Shown: one piece after another, positions 1 through 6,203 of the stretch
Layout of the letters: each line of letters starts with the position of its first letter
Position numbering within the stretch: position 1 is the first letter of the stretch
IMG/VR virus record: IMGVR_UViG_3300025424_000012
Location: 1-56,242 of that record
Origin: a virus
DNA length: 56,242 nt
Reading direction: 5' to 3' (one strand)
Program-made: the position numbers and the translations under genes
Notes under the pieces: generated by a model
What the model was told of the DNA's origin: nothing
Databases searched by the model: none
The model's input: only the letters and a program-made list of their open reading frames with translations

Positions 1-37
1 TCGTGCCGGAGTCGGCAGCGCAGTCCTGAAATAGCCG
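1..37. other. Left chromosomal flank
   Basis: These bases lie outside the left attachment repeat and should be host DNA. The piece is too short to hold a gene. Confidence 0.7.
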
Positions 38-94
38 TGGTGCCCGGGGCCGGAATCGAACCGGCACGCCTTGCGGCGGGGGATTTTGAGTCCC
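38..94. repeat. attL: attL core: duplicated 3' end of tRNA-Leu
   Basis: A 57-bp stretch identical to 55596-55652. It matches the 3' 57 nt of the tRNA-Leu gene at the right end, from the anticodon stem through CCA. The match breaks at position 37 (g versus a) and 95 (a versus c), which fixes the repeat limits. The displaced 3' fragment is here and the whole gene is at the other end, so this is the chromosomal tRNA end pushed away by integration. The integrase gene lies close to this end. Confidence 0.93.
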
Positions 95-193
95 ACGGCG
101 AAACAAGCACTGGCGCGGGTTTCCGGGCGATTATTGGCGCATCGGATTGGCTGCAAGGGGTTTGAATCTCCCTCTAATCAGCGCCGGATGCGC

Positions 194-448
194 CTATGGC
201 TTGGTTTCCACAAAGCTGCTCAACTTGCGTAACCACTTTAGAGAATCGTCATTGGCCTTGATGGCGCGCCACACGCGTCCGTTTTCGTGCATGGAGCCTA
301 TTTCAACTTCAATTCTTCTCATCCCCATTGCCGGCCCCCAGGGCTCTACAGTGTCGTACGCTGGAATTGTCAAACGGTCTTCTTTTGGCATGGAAATGTT
401 GAGGTGGCCCATCAGCTTGCCGGTGTCGTGCCAGCGAATTTCAATCAT
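194..448 (-). CDS. Hypothetical protein downstream of integrase
   Basis: Encodes 84 residues. I do not recognise a family. The start overlaps the integrase stop by four bases (ATGA), as throughout this operon, which supports real translation by coupling. The protein is mixed in character with no membrane segment or cysteine motif. It is the last gene of the leftward operon before attL. A role in integration or excision is possible from position only. Confidence 0.6.
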   Translation of the reverse strand: MIEIRWHDTGKLMGHLNISMPKEDRLTIPAYDTVEPWGPAMGMRRIEVEIGSMHENGRVWRAIKANDDSLKWLRKLSSFVETKP

Positions 449-1452
449 CGTACAGCCTTCAGTTTCACCGGCTTGGTCCGGTAGTGGGTATCCGTCAGTT
501 TCGTCGTGCTGTGTTGCAGCAGGGCAGAGGCTGCGGCCAGGTCATCGGCCAGGTTCGCGGCGCGCTTGCGCATGTCGCGGTTGTACATCGCCAGGATTTG
601 ATCTGCCAGATGGGGATTGGCCTTCGCGGCCTTGGCCCGAGCATCGTCCCAGCGGTCGGTAAGCATGCGCTCGGACACCTGCCGGCCGGTATCGGTAGTC
701 AGGAACATGACGCTGTACGCCTTCATGGCAAGCCTGCGCTCCAACAGGGCCGACAGTACGGGGCTTTGGGATACCTCGAATTCGGCCCATTTTGCCGTCT
801 TCCCAGCCTTGAATCGCATTACCCCTGCCACGGGTAGCCGGATGGTGCGAACGTCGCTTACACGCATGCCGGTGGCCGTAGCCAGATCCATGCTGTCGCG
901 CAGGATTCTGTCAGCCTGGGCGTAGACGGCGGCAAACAATTCGTCGGTGACTTCGACCACCCTGGGCTGCTCCTTGTTCTTCCAGTCCTTCACGCCAGCA
1001 GCGGGCCAGGGCAGGGCGGTCATGCCCCAAAGCCTGGCCTTGCTCCAGACAATGGACAGCACCGACATTTCCCGGTTGCCCTGCGTCTTGGCGCTGCGCT
1101 TGTCCAAGTAGGCCCGCAACAGGGGCAGCGTGATCTCGTGCCAAGCCATGCCGCCGCACCAAGCTTCGACCTGGGCCAGTTGCTTTGCGTAGCTGCGCCT
1201 GGTCTCCGGGTTTTCGTACTTGGGCAGCTCGCGCTCGCGCCAGCGCTCGATAGCCTCGCGCACGGTGCCCACGGTCAGGGGCTGATGGTTGTGCAGCTTG
1301 TCCCACTGGGCGATGGCCTGGGCGTAGTCCCGGCCCAGCCGTACATCGGGCTTCCCCGTGCCGCGCATGTCATAGACGTAGTACACCCAGCGCTGACCGT
1401 TGGCGCCCTTGTAGACCTTCGTGCGAAGGCGGGGATACTTCGACCTTTTCAT
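445..1452 (-). CDS. int: Tyrosine recombinase (prophage integrase)
   Basis: Encodes 335 residues. It should catalyse integration and excision at the tRNA-Leu attachment site. The N-terminal half (about 60-125) fits a core-binding SAM-like domain. The catalytic half shows the conserved residues: R197 in ATGMRVSD, R295 in NRDMRKR, H314 in LLQH and the nucleophile Y324 in TDTHYR. The usual HxxR box reads RDMR, a known type of variation. It lies about 350 bp from attL, at the far end of the leftward early operon, and its start overlaps the DUF4224 gene stop by ATGA. This layout resembles lambda int under PL. Confidence 0.95.
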   Translation of the reverse strand: MKRSKYPRLRTKVYKGANGQRWVYYVYDMRGTGKPDVRLGRDYAQAIAQWDKLHNHQPLTVGTVREAIERWRERELPKYENPETRRSYAKQLAQVEAWCGGMAWHEITLPLLRAYLDKRSAKTQGNREMSVLSIVWSKARLWGMTALPWPAAGVKDWKNKEQPRVVEVTDELFAAVYAQADRILRDSMDLATATGMRVSDVRTIRLPVAGVMRFKAGKTAKWAEFEVSQSPVLSALLERRLAMKAYSVMFLTTDTGRQVSERMLTDRWDDARAKAAKANPHLADQILAMYNRDMRKRAANLADDLAAASALLQHSTTKLTDTHYRTKPVKLKAVR

Positions 1453-1661
1453 TTGACGCTGGCCCAGTTCGGGCCTTTGGATATTACGGCCTGTTCACCT
1501 TCAAGCCAAGCCCTGACCTGCACGCGCGACACGATCACGCGCTTTCCGTCCGGGCGGTGCGGTACTCCTTTGCCAACAAGCCACTCGATCTGCGCCGCTG
1601 CTCGGGCAAACCCGGTCAGTTGGTGCAGTTCGGCGGGGCTTAGGAATTCGGATTCAGGCAT
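1449..1661 (-). CDS. DUF4224-like small DNA-binding protein, possible excisionase
   Basis: Encodes 70 residues. The opening FLSPAELHQLTGFARAAAQ followed by IEWLVGKGVPHRPDGKRVIV is typical of DUF4224 proteins, winged-helix-like proteins usually found directly before phage integrases. It overlaps int by ATGA. Position and size suggest a directionality factor (excisionase) that binds attachment-site arms. That role is inferred and not shown by the sequence. RBS and translational coupling are normal for the operon. Confidence 0.75.
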   Translation of the reverse strand: MPESEFLSPAELHQLTGFARAAAQIEWLVGKGVPHRPDGKRVIVSRVQVRAWLEGEQAVISKGPNWASVK

Positions 1662-1667
1662 GACGGG

Positions 1668-2258
1668 TCACTTCATAGCCTCCAGTGCCCCGGCTTCTTT
1701 ATGTTTCTCAACCCATGCATCAAGGGATCGTTTGACATAGGCCGCAACATGCTTCTCGCGTTCGTAAAGAGATACGTGGGTTGTATCTACACCGGCATCC
1801 CGCGCTACTGCCGCCTGGGTCATACCAAACGCATTGCGCAAAGTCAACAGCGTTTGAGTCTTGGAAAACTCAGGATGCTCCGTGTGCATATGGTTCATCA
1901 GGTTGGTAAAAGTGCGGTTGCAGCATGGGCACACACCATTCATCACGCGAACGCGCATCTTTTGGTGCGCTTTAGCAATTTGCTGGCGCTCGGCTTCTGC
2001 TGTGTTTGCCCTGGCTTGGGCAGACTCAAGTATTTGCCGCTGGCGCTCCAGCATTTGTCGTTGGCTTTCTAGTTCCTTCTTAAGTTTTTCTTTTTCGCTT
2101 GGCCCAGTGTAGTGTTGTGCATGGCCTGACGGACAATAGAAACTTAGGTGATCTTCTATTCGACGATCCCGAAGTTCAATTGGCATGGCAAATTTAATGT
2201 GGCACTTGCAACACGTTTCAATTTCAAACCAAGTGTTATCTGCAAAATGTGATCCCAT
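1668..2258 (-). CDS. Zinc-finger, coiled-coil and helix-turn-helix regulator-like protein
   Basis: Encodes 196 residues with three visible parts. An N-terminal metal site has CCKC and a later CPSGH (about 16-46). A Glu/Gln/Arg-rich coiled coil spans about 55-100. Next come a C2H2-like finger (CPCCNRTF then HMHTEH) and a C-terminal helix-turn-helix (about 135-175, MTQAAVARDAGVDTTHVSLYE) of the XRE kind. It probably binds DNA. I do not recognise the whole architecture as a named family. GC is lower than in the neighbours, which hints at recent acquisition. Confidence 0.7.
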   Translation of the reverse strand: MGSHFADNTWFEIETCCKCHIKFAMPIELRDRRIEDHLSFYCPSGHAQHYTGPSEKEKLKKELESQRQMLERQRQILESAQARANTAEAERQQIAKAHQKMRVRVMNGVCPCCNRTFTNLMNHMHTEHPEFSKTQTLLTLRNAFGMTQAAVARDAGVDTTHVSLYEREKHVAAYVKRSLDAWVEKHKEAGALEAMK

Positions 2259-2260
2259 GA

Positions 2261-2353
2261 TTAAATCCCCGCCTTTTTCAAATACCCCTTCGGGTCGGAT
2301 GCGATTACGCAGGCCAGGTTTTCAGGCAGTGCGTTGTATTCGTCTTTGGTCAC
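2261..2353 (-). CDS. 30-residue small protein
   Basis: A GTG start overlaps the stop of the upstream gene (GTGA). An AAGGAG ribosome site sits 7 bases before it, and the stop lies 2 bases before the next start. The product begins VTKDEYNALPENLACVIASD and ends KGYLKKAGI. Its fit to the unbroken chain of overlapping starts and stops is the main evidence that it is real. No function is recognised. Confidence 0.6.
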   Translation of the reverse strand: MTKDEYNALPENLACVIASDPKGYLKKAGI

Positions 2354-2655
2354 TTTGATTGCTCCTTAATGGCTGCTCGTGCAGCGTCAATGTCAACTGG
2401 CGCGCCGCGTTCGTTCGTAATCGGCCAGCGAATACTTCCGATTTGCCGATGGTCTTCAAGTCTGCTTTTCAACTGTGCGACCTCGGCCTCAAGCTGTGCA
2501 ACCCGCTCCTGCTGGTGGATGGCGGCTGCTCGGTAGCCAGCCCACCTGTCTGCAATTGACGGAAAAACGTATTCGCCATTCGTTGATTTTTTGCGACAGA
2601 AACCAAGGCCGACATCAGCCTCAAACTCAGCGCGAAGTGTTTCAAGGTCGGTCAT
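2350..2655 (-). CDS. Hypothetical phage protein with coiled coil
   Basis: Encodes 101 residues. I chose the ATG at 2655 over an upstream ATG at 2688 because AAGG precedes it by about 7 bases and it overlaps the preceding stop by ATGA. The product starts MTDLETLRAEFEADVG and carries a short heptad stretch (about 45-70, QQERVAQLEAEVAQLKSRL). Proteins with this N-terminus are common small early phage genes of unknown role. The 25-residue ORF at 2863-2940 has a similar start (LTDLRAEFE), so the two may be related. Confidence 0.65.
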   Translation of the reverse strand: MTDLETLRAEFEADVGLGFCRKKSTNGEYVFPSIADRWAGYRAAAIHQQERVAQLEAEVAQLKSRLEDHRQIGSIRWPITNERGAPVDIDAARAAIKEQSK

Positions 2656-2866
2656 GGTGTGGCCTTTCGTGCATCTGCCAAATCGCATAGAGGGTCAATA
2701 ACGTCTGGGCCAAGGCTCAGCCAATCATTTGCCGGAACCTCGTACACGTAGCCAGCCGGGTGCCCTGCGCGATCAGCAGACCGTTTATGTGTCTGCCCAC
2801 AAACAAAGCCCGCTCTGTCCGGCAGTGAATGCGGTAATATCCCGTAGGTAGTTGCTCTGCTGTCAT
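2652..2866 (-). pseudogene. Probable frameshifted small phage gene
   Basis: The chain of overlapping genes predicts a start at 2866 (ATGA overlap with 2863-2940, AGGAG 10 bases upstream) and a stop at 2652 (ATGA overlap with the next gene). The 215-base span is not a multiple of three. The first frame reads well from MTAEQLPTGYYRIHC to about HINGLLIAQG, then ends at 2717. The second frame reads well from PAGYVYEVPANDWLSLG to the stop. One extra base near 2750-2770, or a -1 shift, would join them. I see no classic slippery heptamer. A 49-residue product from the first frame alone is the alternative. Confidence 0.5.
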
Positions 2867-2940
2867 GGTGTAAGCACTCCTGTTCCGTTGCCGCCGTCTG
2901 TAATCCACCGCTCAAACTCAGCGCGAAGGTCGGTCAACAT
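2863..2940 (-). CDS. 25-residue small ORF
   Basis: Runs from an ATG that overlaps the DUF6527 gene stop (ATGTTGA) to a TGA that overlaps the next start (ATGA). The product starts MLTDLRAEFERWITDGG, resembling the N-terminus of the 2350-2655 product. It may be the shortened remains of a longer relative kept for translational coupling. The evidence is position and overlaps only. Confidence 0.45.
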   Translation of the reverse strand: MLTDLRAEFERWITDGGNGTGVLTP

Positions 2941-3179
2941 GGCACAAACCTCCCATCAGTCAAATAGCCATGCCAACCGCAGCAACGCTGCCCAAGCGAC
3001 GGAGTTAGCGACGGCGCTGTCTCGGACCCGTTCCAGGCCCAACCATTCACAGGGTCAATAGGCACCCAGCAATCCCCGCCGCAGCCGGGGCAGTCAAACG
3101 CGACGCCGACAGCAACCCCATCGGGGTAATGGCGAATGTGCCAGCCGTGCGGCCTTGGCTCTTTTTCTTGGTCGGTCAT
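2934..3179 (-). CDS. DUF6527-like zinc-binding protein (early copy)
   Basis: Encodes 81 residues. The ATG at 3179 is chosen for GGAG about 9 bases upstream and the ATGA overlap with 3176-4003. Visible features are an FDCPGCGGDCW metal motif, WAWNGSETAPSLTPS in the centre and a closing CGWHGYLTDGRF. This pattern (cysteine pair, W-x-WNG, P-S-L-T-P-S, C-x-x-x-x-x-x-DG) fits DUF6527. The function is unknown. A diverged relative lies in the lysis region at 53035-53424. Confidence 0.7.
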   Translation of the reverse strand: MTDQEKEPRPHGWHIRHYPDGVAVGVAFDCPGCGGDCWVPIDPVNGWAWNGSETAPSLTPSLGQRCCGWHGYLTDGRFVPC

Positions 3180-4003
3180 GGCTTGCTGCTCCCCTGGTCG
3201 GCTAGCTGTGCTGGCGGCTCCGGTGCTGCCTGTGGCGGCGTGTACTTTGGGTCGATCAACATCTCGGAAACCCAACGCTGCACGTTTTCTTCGCTGACCT
3301 CTTGCCCTTCGCAATGGTCGATCAAATACGCTGGCAGGTTGGCCCATTCAATCCGCTTTCTGATGACAGGCTCGCCCATCAATGTAGGCCCCTCAATCTC
3401 AGACCTGAGCGCTGCCGATAGGTGCCGCACAGTTTCTTCGGCTTCCAATGCGCGGGCTTTCCAGTCGTTAGCGCCCTGCGCTTTCCTGACTGCTTGAGTT
3501 TCCAGATAGCGCTTCTGCCAACCCACAGCAAAATCATTCCACTCGGGCGGCTCCGGTGCTGCCTGTGCTGTGTGCGGGTAGAGATCAGGGTAAAGCAGAG
3601 CGGCCCGGACTTTCATGTGATTGATAGCGCCACCGTCCGTGCGGTAGGTGTCAGGGTCAAGGCCCCACTTCTTCAAAAGCTCGTCCGCTTCATTCAGCTC
3701 AGCATCGGCAGGATTGAGGGCTTCTATGGCTCGGGCGAAAGCTCGCAACCGGCTCATATTCGGGCTGCTGAAACCATCTGGAAAGCGCAAGGCGATAGCC
3801 TCATCAATCTCTGCATCCGTCAGCCGAGGCACGCTGGCTAGGGCTGCGTCCCATGCTTGGCGCATCAACTGGCGGACAAGGCTTTCTTGGTAGGCCCTTT
3901 CCATCGATGTGGTGTATGGCCCCATCGCTGCCGTTGCATTGGGCGCAGGGTTCATCCGCAAGCCAGTTTCTGGCAGCGGTATCAGGTCTGCTGGGTGGCT
4001 CAT
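3176..4003 (-). CDS. Hypothetical early phage protein
   Basis: Encodes 275 residues, soluble and rich in Ala, Glu and Pro. The middle (about 55-85) reads RLTDAEIDEAIALRFP, a motif seen in many small early phage proteins. The Pro-rich linkers AAPEPPEWNDF (about 145) and QAAPEPPAQL (about 260) look like repeats of one module boundary. This suggests assembly from fused small phage domains. Overlaps on both sides are ATGA. No enzyme motif is seen. Confidence 0.6.
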   Translation of the reverse strand: MSHPADLIPLPETGLRMNPAPNATAAMGPYTTSMERAYQESLVRQLMRQAWDAALASVPRLTDAEIDEAIALRFPDGFSSPNMSRLRAFARAIEALNPADAELNEADELLKKWGLDPDTYRTDGGAINHMKVRAALLYPDLYPHTAQAAPEPPEWNDFAVGWQKRYLETQAVRKAQGANDWKARALEAEETVRHLSAALRSEIEGPTLMGEPVIRKRIEWANLPAYLIDHCEGQEVSEENVQRWVSEMLIDPKYTPPQAAPEPPAQLADQGSSKP

Positions 4004-4242
4004 TGGTTCCTCGCTTTCAGCATTTCATCTGCGGCCGCGTATGCGGCTATTGCGGCGTAATTGCCAATCCATTCTTCTGGGAAGTTTGGTGAGGCAATAA
4101 ATGCCGCAAAAGCATGCGCCGCAAAGTAGTCCCTGAGAGACATACCTTGCTGGATGCCATAAACCTCAGCAGTCACCCATTCGCCGCTTGCGGTCTGAAT
4201 AACTTGAGGGGGAAACGCTGGCCCTCCGGTTTTGTCTGTCAT
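4000..4242 (-). CDS. Small phage protein of the GMSLRDYFAA type
   Basis: Encodes 80 residues from the ATG at 4242, which has GGAGGA 4-5 bases upstream. It carries GGPAFPPQ near the N-terminus and the hallmark GMSLRDYFAAHAFAAFI in the middle. It then has Ala-rich helices ending in ADEMLKARNQ. This is a very common early phage protein family with no established function that I know of. It sits in the ATGA-coupled chain. Confidence 0.75.
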   Translation of the reverse strand: MTDKTGGPAFPPQVIQTASGEWVTAEVYGIQQGMSLRDYFAAHAFAAFIASPNFPEEWIGNYAAIAAYAAADEMLKARNQ

Positions 4243-4340
4243 GCTGTCCTCCAGTAAGTTGCTGCCGGGCCATCCGGCTGGGTTGGTTTGTGTGCGCGAT
4301 AGCGCTTTCCGTTGACGATGGGGAAGGGCCAGCAGGTCAT
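4239..4340 (-). CDS. 33-residue small protein
   Basis: Starts at an ATG that overlaps the upstream gene's stop (ATGA at 4340-4337) and ends with an ATGA overlap onto the next gene. The product begins MTCWPFPIVNGKRYRAHKP and ends TYWRTA. A longer in-frame version exists upstream to 4427, but the coupled start is preferred. It is basic and aromatic, with no recognised family. Confidence 0.5.
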   Translation of the reverse strand: MTCWPFPIVNGKRYRAHKPTQPDGPAATYWRTA

Positions 4341-4591
4341 GACGTGGCCCCAAAAATTGATGCCATCAAAATCCGAATCAGCCCGTACCTCGAATGCTCG
4401 CGTTTTTCCTGCTCGCGCCGTACCCACTTTTTGAATAAGCGGTGCGACAGCGTTCCCTTCAATCGAATAAGTTTCCGGTCACACTTTCTCGCGCATGAAC
4501 TGCAAACCATTTTGAATGCTCCGGTTTGCAAGTGTGGAACCACTGTCTCAAGGCTCGTAGCGGATTTGCCGCAGAGGTCACAGGCCATCAC
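4337..4591 (-). CDS. Small zinc-finger protein
   Basis: Encodes 84 residues. CDLCGKS near the N-terminus and CSSCARKC about 25 residues later form a four-cysteine treble-clef-like site, followed by a basic helical tail (KKWVRREQEKREHSRYG). This looks like a nucleic-acid or protein-binding zinc finger. It is coupled to both neighbours by four-base overlaps. The function is unknown. Confidence 0.6.
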   Translation of the reverse strand: MMACDLCGKSATSLETVVPHLQTGAFKMVCSSCARKCDRKLIRLKGTLSHRLFKKWVRREQEKREHSRYGLIRILMASIFGATS

Positions 4592-5583
4592 GCACCCCCT
4601 TTCTCTGTTGCGGCAATGGCAGCGTCAATTTCTGCCATCGCTTCGTGGTCGGCTTCGCTTACTCCTGTGGGGTAGGCGTCTTGATACCAAGCAAGGCCAT
4701 TGCGCGCCAATTTCAGCGCCTCCAGCAGTTGCGCATTGACCGCCGCATGCGGGGATGTGCAAGCGTTGCCATGTACAAGGTCGCGCACTTCGCCAGCTAA
4801 CTCGCGGAGCGTGTTGTAGTAATCTTCTTTTGCCTCGCTGCGGAACTCCCAAGTTCCGGTGTCTGGATCTTGTCTAGAGTAGTCGGTAGCAAAGTCATCA
4901 GCTTTCTTGTCCAGCATGGCTGCCGCAGCATTTACGCCATTGGTAAATTCGTCCACCGCCTCCCCTGCCGCTGCTTGCGCCGACCCCGTAGCCAAGACTG
5001 AATCCGGCCCACACGTTGCCACCTGCGCCGCATCAATCGGGTCATACGACTGCGTAAAGGCTGGCGGGTTCGGGTCGCCTTCAATCTGTTTCCTTGGCGC
5101 TGCCGCTGCTTGCTGTACTGGGGGTGCTGGTAGTGGCATCCAGTGGGTCGGGTTTGGAATCATCCCGCCGCCACAATCAAGCCAGTCGTCAAAACCATCG
5201 TGTTCTTGCTGGTCAACGTAAACGCCGGCAACGTCTCTTTTTTCTCGGACGTATGGTTCTTCATGCTCCCACCATCCCTGCGCCACCGTTGCGCCGTTTG
5301 TCAAGATGATGTGCGTCCCATCCCTCGGCGCACTCTCAATCGGCCTCCACTGCGGCTGCCCTTCCAGGGCTTCGAGTGCGTCTGCGGCTTTGTTCAAGCA
5401 ATGACCAGCTTCGCAGCCGGTACTGATGCGCGCGCCCTTCCAGGACGACCCAATTTCAAACGCTTTCTTAAACCCAAGCCACAGATCGCAAAAGCCAATG
5501 CCGTAGGCATCGCCGCAGCGCCAGTTTTCAGAGCCGGGGAATGCGGCCTGAAAGCGTTGATGGATTGATTCAGGTGTAATCAT
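4588..5583 (-). CDS. DUF551-containing early phage protein
   Basis: Encodes 331 residues. The segment WRPIESAPRDGTHIILTNG (about 80-98), a variable stretch, then PNPTHWMPLPAPP (about 143-155) is the DUF551 pattern. The N-terminal 70 residues and the helical C-terminal 150 residues are separate modules. The latter has KEDYYNTLRELAGEVRDLV and an ending typical of small phage proteins. It looks like a fusion of common early-phage modules. The molecular role is unknown. Confidence 0.7.
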   Translation of the reverse strand: MITPESIHQRFQAAFPGSENWRCGDAYGIGFCDLWLGFKKAFEIGSSWKGARISTGCEAGHCLNKAADALEALEGQPQWRPIESAPRDGTHIILTNGATVAQGWWEHEEPYVREKRDVAGVYVDQQEHDGFDDWLDCGGGMIPNPTHWMPLPAPPVQQAAAAPRKQIEGDPNPPAFTQSYDPIDAAQVATCGPDSVLATGSAQAAAGEAVDEFTNGVNAAAAMLDKKADDFATDYSRQDPDTGTWEFRSEAKEDYYNTLRELAGEVRDLVHGNACTSPHAAVNAQLLEALKLARNGLAWYQDAYPTGVSEADHEAMAEIDAAIAATEKGGA

Positions 5584-6203
5584 TTAATCCTCCTAAATTC
5601 AACAACCCAAACCCAAGGGTTTGCATCCCATGAACCGGCGCCGTTGATGGATTCCCATAGCTCTGCATACTCAAATCGAGCAAAGTCGTTAGGAGCCCAA
5701 TTGCGCGGATGTTTCCCTGAAAACTGGCTCGGACTAACTTTGCCCGTGATGCGCAATAGCGGGGTGCCAGAATGGCTGCACGGGATGCGGACGCCCTCAG
5801 CAAACGCATCGGCCCCGCTGATGTCCTGCAGGCGCTCGACGCGCACGCCGGGAATCTCCAGCGTGATGCGGCTGGCCCAGCGTGGCATGAATATGCCGGG
5901 GCGCAGCTTGCCAGCATTGAAGTGGGGCAGAGAACCGGCACCGTCTGCTTGGTAAACAATCGGCGAGCCGACTGGAATTTCACGGGGCGGCGTCAGTTCG
6001 TAGGCCAGCGACGAGCGCCACGCCTCCCGCACCCAAAGCTGATCGCCGGGCTGACCGTAGGGGCACTTTGTTTGTCCCGGCACATAGGCCACACGCACGC
6101 CCGGTGGCGGCTGATCGCGCCATGCCCGCCGCGTATGCGTCTTGCTGTCATCCAGCAAAGCCCGCACCATCGGGCCGTTGTAAAGAATGGGCCGGGACTT
6201 CAT
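5580..6203 (-). CDS. ASCH-like phage protein
   Basis: Encodes 207 residues from the ATG at 6203, preceded by AAGGA about 8 bases upstream and overlapping the methyltransferase stop by ATGA. The start MKSRPILYNGPMVRALLDD followed by SKTHTRRA is the usual opening of phage ASCH-superfamily proteins (K-T-x-T-R-R motif). GDQLWVREAW and WVWVVEFRRI are further family marks. ASCH proteins are thought to bind RNA or modified bases. Its place right after a DNA methyltransferase gene fits a role around modified nucleic acid, but that is inference. Confidence 0.7.
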   Translation of the reverse strand: MKSRPILYNGPMVRALLDDSKTHTRRAWRDQPPPGVRVAYVPGQTKCPYGQPGDQLWVREAWRSSLAYELTPPREIPVGSPIVYQADGAGSLPHFNAGKLRPGIFMPRWASRITLEIPGVRVERLQDISGADAFAEGVRIPCSHSGTPLLRITGKVSPSQFSGKHPRNWAPNDFARFEYAELWESINGAGSWDANPWVWVVEFRRIK

